A stretch of 16,689 bases of DNA from Sanchytrium tribonematis (GCA_018985235.1 JADGIG010000130.1:1-16689), one strand, 5' to 3'. Positions 1 to 7,855 are shown, numbered from the stretch's first letter. Made by a program: numbers and translations. The notes: generated by a model from the letters alone, not told the origin.

Positions 1-240
1 TTTTGAATCAATGAATTGAAATGAAATGGATGAAATGCATCTGATTCATTGGATTGCCATTGTTTTTTGGATACTGGGTGATTTGGATAGATATCTGTGT
101 ATTCTTTGTAAATATTGGATAATTTGAAATGGATATTGAGTTGAATGGCATTTAATAGAGTAAATAGCATTGGATATAGTTGGATGGGGTTAGATGGGTT
201 ATTGAATGAGATGGCGTGATATTGGGTGATTTGGCAAATA
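1..240. other. TGGAT/ATTGG-rich low-complexity stretch without a gene
   Basis: The plus strand is dominated by loose iterations of TGGAT, ATTGG and GATTTGG, for example around 170-200. There is no fixed period, so this is cryptic simplicity rather than a clean tandem array. No open frame with a start and plausible protein was seen on either strand. A similar G/T-skewed patch occurs inside the gene at 5331-5738, around 5630-5700. Confidence 0.5.
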
Positions 241-300
241 TTGGCAAATAAATTGATCTACAGTAAAAAAACCATCGGATGTGTTTGGATTCAATATTTA

Positions 301-570
301 TTAGCTTTTAACCTCACCAGTTAAACTATTAAGATTTGCTTCAATGGCTTCTTTCGTTACCCACTCTTGAAATATTTTTTGCGTTATTTCTACGTTGAAT
401 CCTCTACTTACTGATGCTATCAAAAAACTTGATAAATCAGAGGTCGTCATAACTTCCTCAAAACCCTCGCATTTCCATCCATCTAATTGATTTCGACAAT
501 AACCTTGCTCATCACTATTAGAATAACTTATAACAATCTTAACTGCCACAATTAATCCAATCCAAATCAT
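301..570 (-). CDS. Small secreted protein, single-unit WxC-repeat family member
   Basis: An 89-residue protein opens with a hydrophobic signal peptide (residues 1-17). It then shows C-x8-W-K-C (C at 25, C at 34), followed by a predicted helix, a strand around FNVEITQ and a C-terminal helix. This is the minimal form of the repeat unit seen two or three times in the larger proteins at 5881, 14973 and 16004. The stop TAA overlaps AATAAA (297-302 on the minus strand). A TATTTAAA box lies about 33 bases before the ATG. Its shortness could mean it is the C-terminal part of a longer ancestor that regained a signal peptide. Function unknown; extracellular location is inferred from the signal peptide. 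Confidence 0.7.
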   Translation of the reverse strand: MIWIGLIVAVKIVISYSNSDEQGYCRNQLDGWKCEGFEEVMTTSDLSSFLIASVSRGFNVEITQKIFQEWVTKEAIEANLNSLTGEVKS

Positions 571-595
571 TATTTCTTTCTATTGTCATCCTCTC

Positions 596-641
596 TTTAA
601 ATAGTACATCAAGTCGTACAAATAAACCCCTTTGCCAATCA
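596..641 (-). promoter_or_regulatory. Shared promoter module of the 301-570 gene
   Basis: Read on the minus strand, TGATTGG (635-641) is followed by GGGG (627-630), TATTTGTAC, an ACTTGAT block and TATTTAAA (596-603), ending about 26 bases before the ATG. The same order of elements precedes the genes starting at 6729 and 14705. The E-box present in those copies is not obvious here. TATA and CCAAT roles are inferred from motif and position. Confidence 0.6.
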
Positions 642-816
642 AATTGGATTTCATGTTACATTTATCAATACAAGTGTACACAAAGACACCGTGATCTATT
701 GAGACATTTGAATTTATTGTTTTGAATTAAACTATCATTTTGAAGGGATAATTCGACAATATTGGCGTACTCAATCAACCAATTCATTATATAATGCTCT
801 AGACATCCATGGAATA

Positions 817-1686
817 TCAAATCCATTGATTAATTCTTTTGGCAACTATGGCATGAGATGGAGCCTCTCTTATTTCAAAATAGTCTGCAGTGGTCATATG
901 CTTCAAATGATATTCCATATAAATAGCAGCATAATAAAGTGCATTGATAACACATGCAGGCTCTAGATTAACGAAAAGATAATCATATAAATTCATGTGT
1001 ATAAATTTATCAAAGTACAAAACTCCAATGGCTTTATAGTCTTTTTTAATGTCTTTTATGTCCGTATAATGCGTTTGGGATGCTAACAAGTCATCAGTAT
1101 TTCTCTTGTTTACAGGTTGATCTGTATGAAGTGAATTTAAAATTTGATAAATTGGTTTGGTGATTGATTCTTGATTTGCAATTAATGCGCCACCTACAAT
1201 TAGTAATATAAATCCAATCCAGGCAGATTTAAGACTAATGCTACTATTATAAAGTTTGGCAATTATTATAGTTTGACCAAAATAAATAATTTCATTATTT
1301 GTAAATATGGCATTTTGAAGCAATTGAGATACTTCAAATGATCTCTTGGCTAGTCTCAGTTGGTGCGATTTGATATACTTGACAACTTCTGGGCATTGGG
1401 ATGCTAGTTTTATTTGATTTTGGATTGATTTTGATATTTCCACTTCTTTTGGAGTTCTTTTGATTATTTCCCTCGCTAGCTCATTTAAATCAATCGATGT
1501 TGGAAAGCAGTAATACCTTAATGAAGGATTATTGCGCTGCATGATATTGATACAATTTGCAAATGCCAATTTCTCATTGTGAGTCATTTTTAATATTGTA
1601 CTCGGTAAAATGGGTTTAATTGAAGATGCATACGCTTCTACAGATGGGGACGCTTTTGAAAATACACACAACAATGCAAATAACAT
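817..1686 (-). CDS. Predicted single-pass membrane protein of unknown function
   Basis: A 289-residue protein, not recognised. Residues 1-18 form a signal peptide. The N-terminal half has three cysteines (45, 60, 98) and several amphipathic helices. A single strong membrane segment spans about 155-170 (SAWIGFILLIVGGALIA) and is followed by a 119-residue mostly hydrophilic tail. This predicts a type I topology, with the N-terminal half outside and the tail in the cytosol. The start is supported by TATAAAAA about 30 bases upstream. Unlike most neighbours, its TGA stop has no AATAAA beside it. It shows no WxC unit or hevein-like pattern. It shares the GGGGTATATTTGTACAACC promoter block with the secreted-protein genes, so it may be co-expressed with them. 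Confidence 0.7.
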   Translation of the reverse strand: MLFALLCVFSKASPSVEAYASSIKPILPSTILKMTHNEKLAFANCINIMQRNNPSLRYYCFPTSIDLNELAREIIKRTPKEVEISKSIQNQIKLASQCPEVVKYIKSHQLRLAKRSFEVSQLLQNAIFTNNEIIYFGQTIIIAKLYNSSISLKSAWIGFILLIVGGALIANQESITKPIYQILNSLHTDQPVNKRNTDDLLASQTHYTDIKDIKKDYKAIGVLYFDKFIHMNLYDYLFVNLEPACVINALYYAAIYMEYHLKHMTTADYFEIREAPSHAIVAKRINQWI

Positions 1687-1708
1687 GTGGAAGTGGATTG
1701 CAATTCCT

Positions 1709-1752
1709 TTTTATAACAAATGGGGCAACACGTGGTTGTACAAATATACCCC
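1709..1752 (-). promoter_or_regulatory. Promoter of the 817-1686 membrane-protein gene
   Basis: On the minus strand, GGGGTATATTTGTACAACC (about 1735-1752) runs directly into the E-box CACGTG (1729-1734). TTATAAAAA (1708-1716) follows about 30 bases before the ATG. The GGGG-TATTTGTAC part matches the family module, but here the E-box lies downstream of it instead of upstream, so the elements have been rearranged. Confidence 0.55.
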
Positions 1753-1792
1753 GCTGCTAAATAGTCACGAAAAGAAAATCAATTCCATTTAT

Positions 1793-2392
1793 TTAAAAGA
1801 CTTCATCATTCACCAGTGGATTCATATTGGTTTGAATTGGATGACCATCACATTGCCCGTAACTAAAATCCGGATGACAATGTTTGCCATTTTTAAATCT
1901 GAAACAATAGCCTTTTTCTGCAAATGGATCCATTTCACAATAAGGTGCCAAAGAATCACATTGTTTAGTCTCAATTGAAGCACCCACTTGAAAGACACCA
2001 CATGGTAATCTGGGACAGGCTGGATACGCACTAAATCGTGAATCACATTTAGATTTATAACTTGTTTCTTTTTCACAAGTACCTTGAAATGCAAAATCAC
2101 TATTTCCCTTTGATTTGACACAATATGGGTAAGTTTGTGGACAATATCTGTGGTTTCCACTACTAATGAATCCACATTTACCATCCACACTCAAATTTGG
2201 ATTTTTAGGCCATTCACAAGTATTTGTGGCACTATAATCTGGTTGACATGCGTATTTCCCTTTTGGATCTGTATCGCATTGTCCCAATGAATTACAATAT
2301 TCATTGTTGCCAGTACATAATTGATTGTTATTTTGCCAACCACAAAGTGGTTTGGTAGTTGTTAAAGCTGCCATGGATTGAATCAACATCAT
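1793..2392 (-). CDS. Secreted cysteine-rich protein with three hevein-like repeats
   Basis: A 199-residue protein. A short signal peptide (1-14) is followed by three copies of a six-cysteine module, starting at C17-G, C73-G and C131-G. The pattern is C-G-x(7-13)-C-x(5)-Y-C-x(5-14)-C-x(9)-C-x(3)-[YF]-S-x(3-5)-C. Spacing and the leading CG resemble the type-1 chitin-binding (hevein) domain, but the usual CC pair is reduced to a single Cys after Tyr, so this is a derived or unrelated relative. Chitin or glycan binding is only a hypothesis. The stop TAA overlaps AATAAA. The gene is divergent from the one-repeat paralogue at 2632, with 239 bases between starts, and probably shares control with it. 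Confidence 0.75.
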   Translation of the reverse strand: MMLIQSMAALTTTKPLCGWQNNNQLCTGNNEYCNSLGQCDTDPKGKYACQPDYSATNTCEWPKNPNLSVDGKCGFISSGNHRYCPQTYPYCVKSKGNSDFAFQGTCEKETSYKSKCDSRFSAYPACPRLPCGVFQVGASIETKQCDSLAPYCEMDPFAEKGYCFRFKNGKHCHPDFSYGQCDGHPIQTNMNPLVNDEVF

Positions 2393-2423
2393 TTACCAAA
2401 CTAGATGATTTTGCATTTAATAT

Positions 2424-2609
2424 TATTTAAAATGGCTTTAATTGGTGGGTAATATGATTAAACCATTTAACAAAAGACCATTGGCCAATTTTAAATGAAT
2501 ACGGCTTGCCATTTCCTTGCAAGATCAATTTAAATGCTCGAATAAGATGATACACAGTGGCTAAAAATCAACCAATTGACTGCTAAATAAGTTGCCAACT
2601 CTATTTAAA
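2424..2609. promoter_or_regulatory. Divergent promoter between two cysteine-rich genes
   Basis: For the rightward gene there is CCAAT at 2572-2576 and TATTTAAA at 2602-2609, 23 bases before the ATG at 2632. For the leftward gene there is ATTGG at 2441-2445 (CCAAT on the minus strand) and TTTAAATA at 2424-2431, about 32 bases before its ATG. The arrangement is roughly mirror-like. No CACGTG E-box was seen, unlike in the WxC-family promoters. Confidence 0.5.
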
Positions 2610-2631
2610 ATTTAATTCCCCATTCAAACAA

Positions 2632-2910
2632 ATGATATTCTCTCTCGCTTTATCTGCAATTTCCACCAGATTCCAAAAATGTGGTCCAAATCAACAACAA
2701 TCTATTTGCCAAGCACCCAATGCATTTTGCAGTTTCAATTGGTATTGTATGACAGATCGTAGTCACAAAAAAGGATGTCATTCAGAATACAGCTTTAAAA
2801 CCGTAGATTTAATCGATCCAGATGGAAATTCAGCCACAGATAATAATGTGATTGTGAGTCAAACTGCTTGTTCTGGTTTTAGTGAGGTTCCTTTCAACTT
2901 AATAAAATGA
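2632..2910 (+). CDS. Secreted cysteine-rich protein, one hevein-like module plus tail
   Basis: A 92-residue protein. The signal peptide is short (about 1-14). One module runs from C17-G: C17, C26, C33, C39, C49, then EYS, with the sixth Cys displaced to residue 80 after a 25-residue Asp/Asn-rich insertion. The YCMTD...GC block is nearly the same as in the protein at 9374-9745, so they are close paralogues. TGA directly follows an AATAAAA run. The short tail after C80 suggests a second module has been lost or the gene is truncated. Role unknown; chitin binding is speculative. Confidence 0.65.
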   Translation: MIFSLALSAISTRFQKCGPNQQQSICQAPNAFCSFNWYCMTDRSHKKGCHSEYSFKTVDLIDPDGNSATDNNVIVSQTACSGFSEVPFNLIK

Positions 2911-3091
2911 TATTCAACTATTTTAAAACCTTGCCTCAAAATCAATGACCAACACAAATCAGCGTGATTCAGATTCACAAATCATTGTTTCTATTTCCGG
3001 TCTTTGACATGTTGTGATTGGCCATTATCAATCAAATTAGACAAACTTGTCTGTGACATTGATTAAAAAGAGATACACGTCTATTCGCACC

Positions 3092-3572
3092 ATGATTTGG
3101 ATTTTATTGACAATTATATTCGGAGGGGCAAGGGAAGCACTTAGGCCTGAACCAGTAGAAGTTAAATCTTCTCAACCTGGAGTTACTACTACTTTCAAAC
3201 CACCTGAAGGTCACGCTTCATCACCACCAGGAACTGATTTATATTCAATTTCAACAGATGGTATAAAAGACCCTTTAACACCATCCCAAGCAGAAGAGGC
3301 ACAGCAACAATTTGGTGAATTGGAAAACAAGATAAAAGGGGTGAGATTTGCTCAAGAAGACATTATACATGAATATAATCCTACGGAACCACCTAATGAA
3401 AGACCCCAAAGAAGATAAACCACCAGAAGAAAGAGATAATTCAAATGAAACACCCAAATCCCTTGACAAAACACCATCCAAATTATCATTTGATGATAAA
3501 CTTGCCATCACTGCTATTATATTGGGTATCACTGGATTCATTATGATGTTGGCTGCATTAAGCACCATTTAA
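3092..3572 (+). pseudogene. Signal peptide-Pro-rich-membrane anchor protein, split by a frameshift
   Basis: Frame 1 (3092-3418) encodes a signal peptide (MIWILLTIIFGG), then a Pro/Glu/Ser/Thr-rich hydrophilic region. Frame 2 (open from before 3348 to 3572) continues with the same Pro/Glu/Lys-rich composition and ends in a membrane helix, about AITAIILGITGFIMMLAAL. The frames meet in the CCCCAAAG run near 3403-3410. The second stop (TAA at 3570-3572) overlaps AATAAA, whereas the first, at 3416-3418, has none. This is best read as one surface-anchored stalk-like protein with a one-base shift at a C-run. A pseudogene, an assembly error, or +1 slippage at CCC-C are all possible. TGATTGG lies at 3015-3021 upstream. 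The start at 3092 is chosen because the signal peptide begins there. Confidence 0.6.
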
Positions 3573-3732
3573 TAAATGTGTCTCCACAGATATATTTCTT
3601 TTCAAACATGGCCATCAAAATATACTGAGATGATTAAAACACTAATAAAACAATGCTGAATGCTACCCCGATGAAGTAAAGACTGGTGAATGAATTGAAA
3701 ATCATGTTGATCAATCAAATTGTAAGGGGATT

Positions 3733-3792
3733 CATGTGATGCCATTTAGTAGAATTGATTGGATGACTGAAATGAAAAGGGGGCTATATAAT
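3733..3792 (+). promoter_or_regulatory. Promoter module of the 3814-4407 gene
   Basis: CATGTG (3733-3738), TGATTGG (3756-3762), GGGGG (3779-3783) and TATATAAT (3785-3792) occur in this order, with the TATA box ending 21 bases before the ATG. It is the same element order as the minus-strand family promoters, here on the plus strand. Confidence 0.65.
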
Positions 3793-3813
3793 CACACAGT
3801 GATCAAACCATAA

Positions 3814-4407
3814 ATGTTGTTGATTTGGATGATTTGTACAATTGCAATTAATATACAAGTTGGAACATCTGAGCATGTCTTTTATTCTATTATAGATGGC
3901 TCAATTGTGAATAGGAAATGGCAGACATTGGAAATGGAATTAACTACAGATAAATTGATTGAGATTGTAATGAAATGGACGGATATTCACATTAAAGTGT
4001 TGGTTGGATCGAAACACATTCAAATTAATTTGATTAGACGTGAAAATGAATTATTTACTAAACAACAAGTGATGAAAGCACTTGAAATTGCAAGTGGTGA
4101 AATTAAAGAGTCTTTGATAAATATACGAATTCAATCAGATTCAAGTGAATTTGAATGGATTGGATATTCCGTAGAGAATGCCGAATTTGGATATTGGAAA
4201 AGTGGGAAAGGAATGAGTTTATTAATTTTTAAAATCGATGCTGTTATAAATTCGATTGAAAAGGAGGAATTTGTGACAATTCAATCTACTTATTATAGTC
4301 GATTTGATATACTGATACATTCAAATAATATTAAACAAGTGATTTTGAATGAATTAAAAAAGTGTCATTTTTATGCATTCCAGATGGAAGCATCGAAACT
4401 TGTTTGA
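3814..4407 (+). CDS. Secreted two-unit WxC-family protein lacking the linker cysteines
   Basis: A 197-residue protein with a signal peptide (about 1-18). Unit 1 starts at W36: helix around DKLIEIVMKW, strands IHIKVLVG and IQINLIR, helix QQVMKALEIA, strand LINIRIQS. Unit 2 starts at W128: helix IFKIDAVINSI, strands EFVTIQST and FDILIH, helix KQVILNELKK. The order matches the units in the genes at 5881, 14973 and 16004. Both linker cysteines are absent: EWIGYS stands where the first Cys should be, and WKS replaces W-x-C. The only mature-protein Cys is C184. AATAAA begins 4 bases after the stop. Function unknown; the fold assignment is by eye. Confidence 0.7.
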   Translation: MLLIWMICTIAINIQVGTSEHVFYSIIDGSIVNRKWQTLEMELTTDKLIEIVMKWTDIHIKVLVGSKHIQINLIRRENELFTKQQVMKALEIASGEIKESLINIRIQSDSSEFEWIGYSVENAEFGYWKSGKGMSLLIFKIDAVINSIEKEEFVTIQSTYYSRFDILIHSNNIKQVILNELKKCHFYAFQMEASKLV

Positions 4408-4475
4408 TCTGAATAAATAATTTATTGACGATTTAAAAGTGATGTTGCTTCCAACTCTATAAAATAATGACACTT
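4360..4475. repeat. Imperfect inverted repeat around a gene end
   Basis: AAGTGTCATT (4360-4369) is the exact reverse complement of AATGACACTT (4466-4475). Nested inside, GGAAGC (4386-4391) pairs with GCTTCC (4447-4452). The loop holds the stop codon of the 3814-4407 gene and its AATAAA. It could be a stem-loop near the mRNA end or a relic of an inverted duplication. Confidence 0.4.
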
Positions 4476-4852
4476 CATTTTAAATATTTCAAATAAAGGA
4501 GATTAGAAAGACACAGATCACATGAAAATACAACACGTGTCACAATAGGGGAATCATAGAATTTAATTTGGATGTGGATGATGTCCAATGATCATAGTCG
4601 TGTAGGGTAGTTGTATATTTAATATATTGGGAAATGGACGGATATCATGGGATATGGCTAATAATAATGGAAAATGATTGCAAAATATCAAGTATTGAAT
4701 GGATGTAAATTTATATCTCAATCATCTGCTAAATCGTTGACTTGCTCTTCATTTACAAGATCCAATCACTCCATAATTTACCAATTAAATTAATAACATA
4801 GCCAATAAAATACAATGCAAGTATCTGCAATCAAATACAATGCATATTTAAA
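4476..4852. other. Intergenic region with TATA-like box of the next gene
   Basis: No coding frame is supported here. An isolated CACGTG lies near 4530 in AACACGTGTCAC, with GGGG about 10 bases later, but there is no downstream ATG at the expected place. GCCAAT at 4801-4806 and TATTTAAA at 4845-4852, ending 25 bases before the ATG at 4878, look like the promoter of the following cysteine-rich gene. Confidence 0.4.
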
Positions 4853-4877
4853 CCAAAAGAACCATCTCATCTTTTAA

Positions 4878-5207
4878 ATGATTTTTTTGTTATTTACCGT
4901 ATTCACAAAACAAACTGCAAATGCAAGATGTGGACCACAATTTAACAATCATAAATGTGCAAAAGGGTTTTGTAGTTGGAATTCTATTTGTAGAGTCAAG
5001 GGTAGTAAAAATGGATGTAAAGCACGATACAGTGCAGATGGGACATGTGATTATCCAGAAAAGGAACCGTGTGGAGATTGGAACATGGGTATACCATTAA
5101 CATGCAATGGAAAAAGACCATATTGTCAAATGGTAGATGATAAAGCAGGCAGTTGTAGCAGAACTAAAAAAGGATGCGAACCAAATTACAGTTCTAAACC
5201 ATGTTGA
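4878..5207 (+). CDS. Secreted cysteine-rich protein with two hevein-like modules
   Basis: A 109-residue protein with a signal peptide (1-16). Module 1: C18-G, C27, C32, C38, C47, YS, C57. Module 2: C65-G, C76, C83, C93, C100, YS, C109 as the last residue. The CGPxxxxxxC...FCS spacing is the closest in the window to type-1 chitin-binding domains, but only one Cys stands where hevein has CC. All twelve cysteines are accounted for, consistent with three disulfides per module (inference). The stop TGA lacks a nearby AATAAA, unlike most genes here. The gene is convergent with the WxC-family gene at 5331. Related by pattern to the proteins at 1793, 2632 and 9374. Confidence 0.78.
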   Translation: MIFLLFTVFTKQTANARCGPQFNNHKCAKGFCSWNSICRVKGSKNGCKARYSADGTCDYPEKEPCGDWNMGIPLTCNGKRPYCQMVDDKAGSCSRTKKGCEPNYSSKPC

Positions 5208-5330
5208 GTAAATACTCCTATCATTTCAATTTCATTTTATTCGTCGATTGAAAATATGTGACGAATTGTATGAAATCTTTTAAATAATGCAAAACAGTTT
5301 CACGAGTCATACAGCACATGTGAAAATTAT

Positions 5331-5738
5331 TTATTCATGTCCAACTAATTCCTCTAATGTCTCTTGTATTTCATTCTGCTTCATTGGTGGTTCAAATTCA
5401 TAAATTGGCACTTGATTCCGACTCAGAATAACTTGAGATGTATTCAAATTCAATTGTACATGATTTGATAATTCATCATTTGATAATAAATCACCGTGAT
5501 TCCATGGATTACAATACCATCCATTATATTTAATTTGAGTTCTAATGGGTCTCTTGTATTTCCATGTATACGTGCATGTATTTGGAATATTGTTGATGTT
5601 TAATTTGATTTGATATAAAGATGGCATTGTTGGATGGATTTGGATGGGTGGTTGGATTGGATTTGAGAGATATTGGGATATAAGTTGGAGAATGAGATTG
5701 AAATTGAAATTGAATAATGGATCCATTGTGATTGTCAT
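5331..5738 (-). CDS. Secreted single-unit WxC-family protein
   Basis: The frame stays open to about 5855, but the upstream part overlaps the conserved promoter block (E-box at 5805-5810), so the start is placed at the ATG at 5738 (5726 is the alternative). The 135-residue product has a moderately hydrophobic N-terminus (about 6-25), a Pro/Ile/Gln-rich spacer, a strand (LYQIKLNIN), then C55-x20-C76 in the WYC context, and one unit: helix NDELSNHVQL, strand SQVILSRNQ, helix EIQETLEELV. The stop TAA lies inside AATAAA (5330-5335). The N-terminal half is TGGAT-rich DNA and weakly conserved. The signal peptide is less certain than in its neighbours. Confidence 0.6.
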   Translation of the reverse strand: MTITMDPLFNFNFNLILQLISQYLSNPIQPPIQIHPTMPSLYQIKLNINNIPNTCTYTWKYKRPIRTQIKYNGWYCNPWNHGDLLSNDELSNHVQLNLNTSQVILSRNQVPIYEFEPPMKQNEIQETLEELVGHE

Positions 5739-5770
5739 CACCCTTGAATGTTTGACAGAGTCATTTGGAG

Positions 5771-5834
5771 TTGTACAAATAAGAAATGGCCAATTAGAAT
5801 GAACCACGTGGTCTCCTTGTGTTTGAAACAAATG
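5771..5834 (-). promoter_or_regulatory. E-box/CCAAT promoter module of the 5331-5738 gene
   Basis: On the minus strand, a GTTTCAAACACAAGGAGACC stretch leads into CACGTG (5805-5810), then ATTGG (5790-5794) and TATTTGTAC (about 5773-5781). About 30 bases around the E-box (5804-5833) are almost identical to the block upstream of 6729. The downstream TATTTAAA box of other copies is missing. Confidence 0.6.
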
Positions 5835-5880
5835 ACGAATTACGGATAATGTCATGGTTATAACTCCAATATATATTTAT

Positions 5881-6729
5881 TTAATTTCCCAATCTTTTAA
5901 ATGCTCTTTTGACTTGATTGACACTAATTTGTTGATTCTTTTGATAAGTAACTTGTTTGAATCCATTTGTAACGGTGGCTACAAATTCACGTTCAACATG
6001 ATTACAAACTAATTGAGCCATTGCAGTTACATTATGACCAGATCCAAGATGAGTACTGCAATCCCAAACTTTCTCTGATACTGGTTTGTCAAATGAACTC
6101 CAATTTTCGGCACAGCAAATGAATTCATTTTCATTTGTAAAAGAAATAGAGAGTCTTGAGAATTGTTTTCTTAAAGTATACAATGCATCCTCAAATGTCA
6201 CATCAAATTTATGTTCTTCGATCACCTTGTCTCTTGTGAATGTCACAGTATTCACTGGATTGTTTCGGACAAAATTGGCCCATTTATATGCCAAATCAAT
6301 TGTTGAAATTTTGGCTACATCCCTAAAAAGACATACCCATCTTAATTCACCATCACCTGTATTTTGATTCCACCTTGCTCGAAACACATCTACGCAAATT
6401 TCAGTTTCTTTTCCTTCGCTCAAAAATGTTACAAAAAATGGATCTTCATTGTTAGCCTTTAATAATTGTTTTAACACAAAGGATTTCGTATTTTCCGACT
6501 GTATATTCAGATTATACATCACTTTTGAATTCAAAATATACTTGACTTCTTGTCCCTGCTCCATTGCATCCAAAATGTCAAAGATCAATGCACTTGTGGA
6601 TGTATCTCCATTCCATTGCTGTTCAACCACGGATATTTCCAATGGCTTACTGTCTACAGACAAAGTTTCTACATTTTTAGAAAATTTGACTAACAATTTT
6701 GCCATCAACAACGCATTCAAAATCAACAT
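5881..6729 (-). CDS. Secreted three-unit WxC-repeat protein
   Basis: The 282-residue product starts at the ATG at 6729; the open frame further upstream has only a TTG. The signal peptide is about residues 1-17. Unit 1 starts at W38 and ends in EICVD (C112). Unit 2 starts at W131-V-C133 and ends in ICC (C205, C206). Unit 3 starts at W222-D-C224 and runs to the C-terminus. Each unit has a helix, a strand pair and a second helix; in units 1 and 2 a further VTF/ISF-type strand precedes the Cys. Cys-to-WxC spacing is 20 and 17 residues. This is the longest family member and shows the tandem architecture most clearly. The stop TAA overlaps AATAAA by one base. The upstream block at 6754-6868 carries all promoter elements. 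Function unknown; extracellular action inferred. Confidence 0.8.
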   Translation of the reverse strand: MLILNALLMAKLLVKFSKNVETLSVDSKPLEISVVEQQWNGDTSTSALIFDILDAMEQGQEVKYILNSKVMYNLNIQSENTKSFVLKQLLKANNEDPFFVTFLSEGKETEICVDVFRARWNQNTGDGELRWVCLFRDVAKISTIDLAYKWANFVRNNPVNTVTFTRDKVIEEHKFDVTFEDALYTLRKQFSRLSISFTNENEFICCAENWSSFDKPVSEKVWDCSTHLGSGHNVTAMAQLVCNHVEREFVATVTNGFKQVTYQKNQQISVNQVKRAFKRLGN

Positions 6730-6753
6730 TCTCCCCAAATGTGCATTGCTTCA

Positions 6754-6868
6754 TTTAAATACAAATTCAAGTGGTACAATTATCCCCCCTGCCAATCAAA
6801 TCATGCCACGTGGTCTCCTTGTGTTTAAAACAAATAGACAATTTCCAAATGAATCCATCGCACAGATC
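6754..6868 (-). promoter_or_regulatory. Full conserved promoter block of the 5881-6729 gene
   Basis: On the minus strand, a conserved segment of about 40 bases precedes CACGTG (6807-6812), then TGATTGG (6792-6798), a GGGGGG run, ATTGTACCACTTGA and TATTTAAA (6754-6761), ending 24 bases before the ATG. Positions 6785-6868 match 8800-8883 without gaps (about 72 of 84 bases by eye). Partial copies lie at 5804-5833 and around 14767-14812. E-box and CCAAT factor binding is inferred from motif identity only. Confidence 0.7.
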
Positions 6869-6898
6869 CACTCATTCAAAAAAGATATTTCAACTCAT

Positions 6899-7415
6899 TT
6901 ATTCCCTATCCCAATACAAATGATCAATTGAGTCCCTTCTCTTGTCATTTTTTAAATATCTCACACGTGTAGAATATCTGATAGTCTCCATCATTTCATG
7001 ATAGGACAACAAATGGCCCAAATCTAATTGACACCACCATCTAGCTTCATCTAAATCTTTAGGAGTTCCAAGTTCTTCATACAATACATCCACACATTTG
7101 TCAAGATTATTTGATCTAATAACGAATTTGAAGGATAGTTTCTTGATTATATTTCATCAAAATCATCAAAAATTGGATTGTATCATGACGATCATAATAG
7201 GAATACGTTGCAATTGAATTGCCATTTTTCTTGATTTCAATTTGCAATTCTTCTACTTGTTTTTGCTTTGTTACTTTTGCCATTTCCCACGTCTTTAAAT
7301 TCTCAAAACCAGATTCCCATACAATTGAATCTGTAATGGTGTATGTGATGGATTGTTGGTCGTATTTGCTGAATGTGACTGATACATATGCAATGGCAAT
7401 TGTTGTCAACAACAT
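6899..7415 (-). pseudogene. WxC-family gene broken by one frameshift
   Basis: The first frame (7116-7415) opens with a signal peptide (MLLTTIAIAYVSVTFS), a Trp-initiated unit (W33), helix and strand, then stops at TAG. The next frame continues with CVD-x18-WWC, the linker expected at this point of the family, and a partial second unit, ending at TAA inside AATAAA (6898-6903). The shift needed is a single base near 7145-7160. The final unit ends earlier than in its relatives, lacking the last helix. Either a recent pseudogene or an assembly error. The leader region 7416-7451 matches that of the remnant at 8917-9180, so the two are close paralogues. Confidence 0.65.
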
Positions 7416-7451
7416 ATCTCCGCTGTTTGTCCCTATGAATCAAAAAATATT
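7416..7451 (-). promoter_or_regulatory. Leader/TATA block shared with the 9181-9218 region
   Basis: The first 18 bases, ATCTCCGCTGTTTGTCCC on the plus strand, differ at two positions from 9181-9198. Both are followed about 10 bases later by an A/T run ending in AAAATATT, a possible TATA-like box. This differs from the E-box module, so the two paralogues form a separate promoter subtype. Confidence 0.5.
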
Positions 7452-7775
7452 TACATTATTCCAACCATTGGTGGACAATTGGAATATGTATTATTTTAAT
7501 GCCATTTAATTTCTCATTTCATATTAAATATCACTCTGCATTATTGACTACAATTTACAATTATTGATTTAAAAGATACATTTATTTCATTAAAATCTCC
7601 ATTTAGTCACTGTTTGAATTTATTTCATAGATAGAATGTATTTATTGGTGAGTAGTTGGTAGGTTTAATTGGGCATCAAAGGATTGTAAATGAATCACCC
7701 CTTTCCAGACAACTCACTATTGTCAGAAATGGGAATTGATTTGACCCATTCTTCATACAACTGTTTCTGTGTGAC
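7452..7775. other. Intergenic region without supported gene
   Basis: AT-rich DNA between two divergent genes. No start-stop frame with a signal peptide or cysteine pattern was seen on either strand. Confidence 0.4.
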
Positions 7776-7855
7776 CATGTGGTCGTACAAATTTTGAATG
7801 ATTGGCCTATTTTACTCCTTGGGGTAAAAGAGGGGATAAATTTGAACATAAATAG
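7776..7855 (+). promoter_or_regulatory. Promoter module of the 7875-8468 gene
   Basis: CATGTG (7776-7781) stands in a CCATGTGGTC context like the copy at 8800-8883. It is followed by GTACAAAT, TGATTGG (7799-7805), two GGGG runs (7821-7824, 7832-7835), ATAAATTTGAA and ATAAATAG (7848-7855), 19 bases before the ATG. The duplicated G-runs are peculiar to this copy. Confidence 0.6.

Noticed and set aside
1610-1978. Plus-strand open frame of 122 codons
   Set aside because: It spans the 5' end and promoter of the 817-1686 gene and the 3' end of the 1793-2392 gene, both better supported on the other strand. No signal peptide or domain.
1822-2190. Minus-strand open frame of 122 codons inside the cysteine-rich gene
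   Set aside because: Alternative frame of the 1793-2392 coding sequence. It lacks the regular Cys pattern and has no promoter of its own.
3403-3418. Programmed +1 frameshift at CCC-C as a firm call
   Set aside because: The site is suggestive, but there is no stimulatory element that I can identify and two other genes in the window have single-base breaks in other contexts, so mutation or assembly error is simpler.
5739-5855. Longer N-terminus for the 5331-5738 gene starting at 5855
   Set aside because: The extension runs through the conserved E-box/CCAAT promoter block, which is noncoding at the other family genes.
6086-6931. Plus-strand open frames at 6086-6367 and 6449-6931
   Set aside because: They lie antisense to the well-supported three-unit gene and its promoter. 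Composition is that of a shadow frame.
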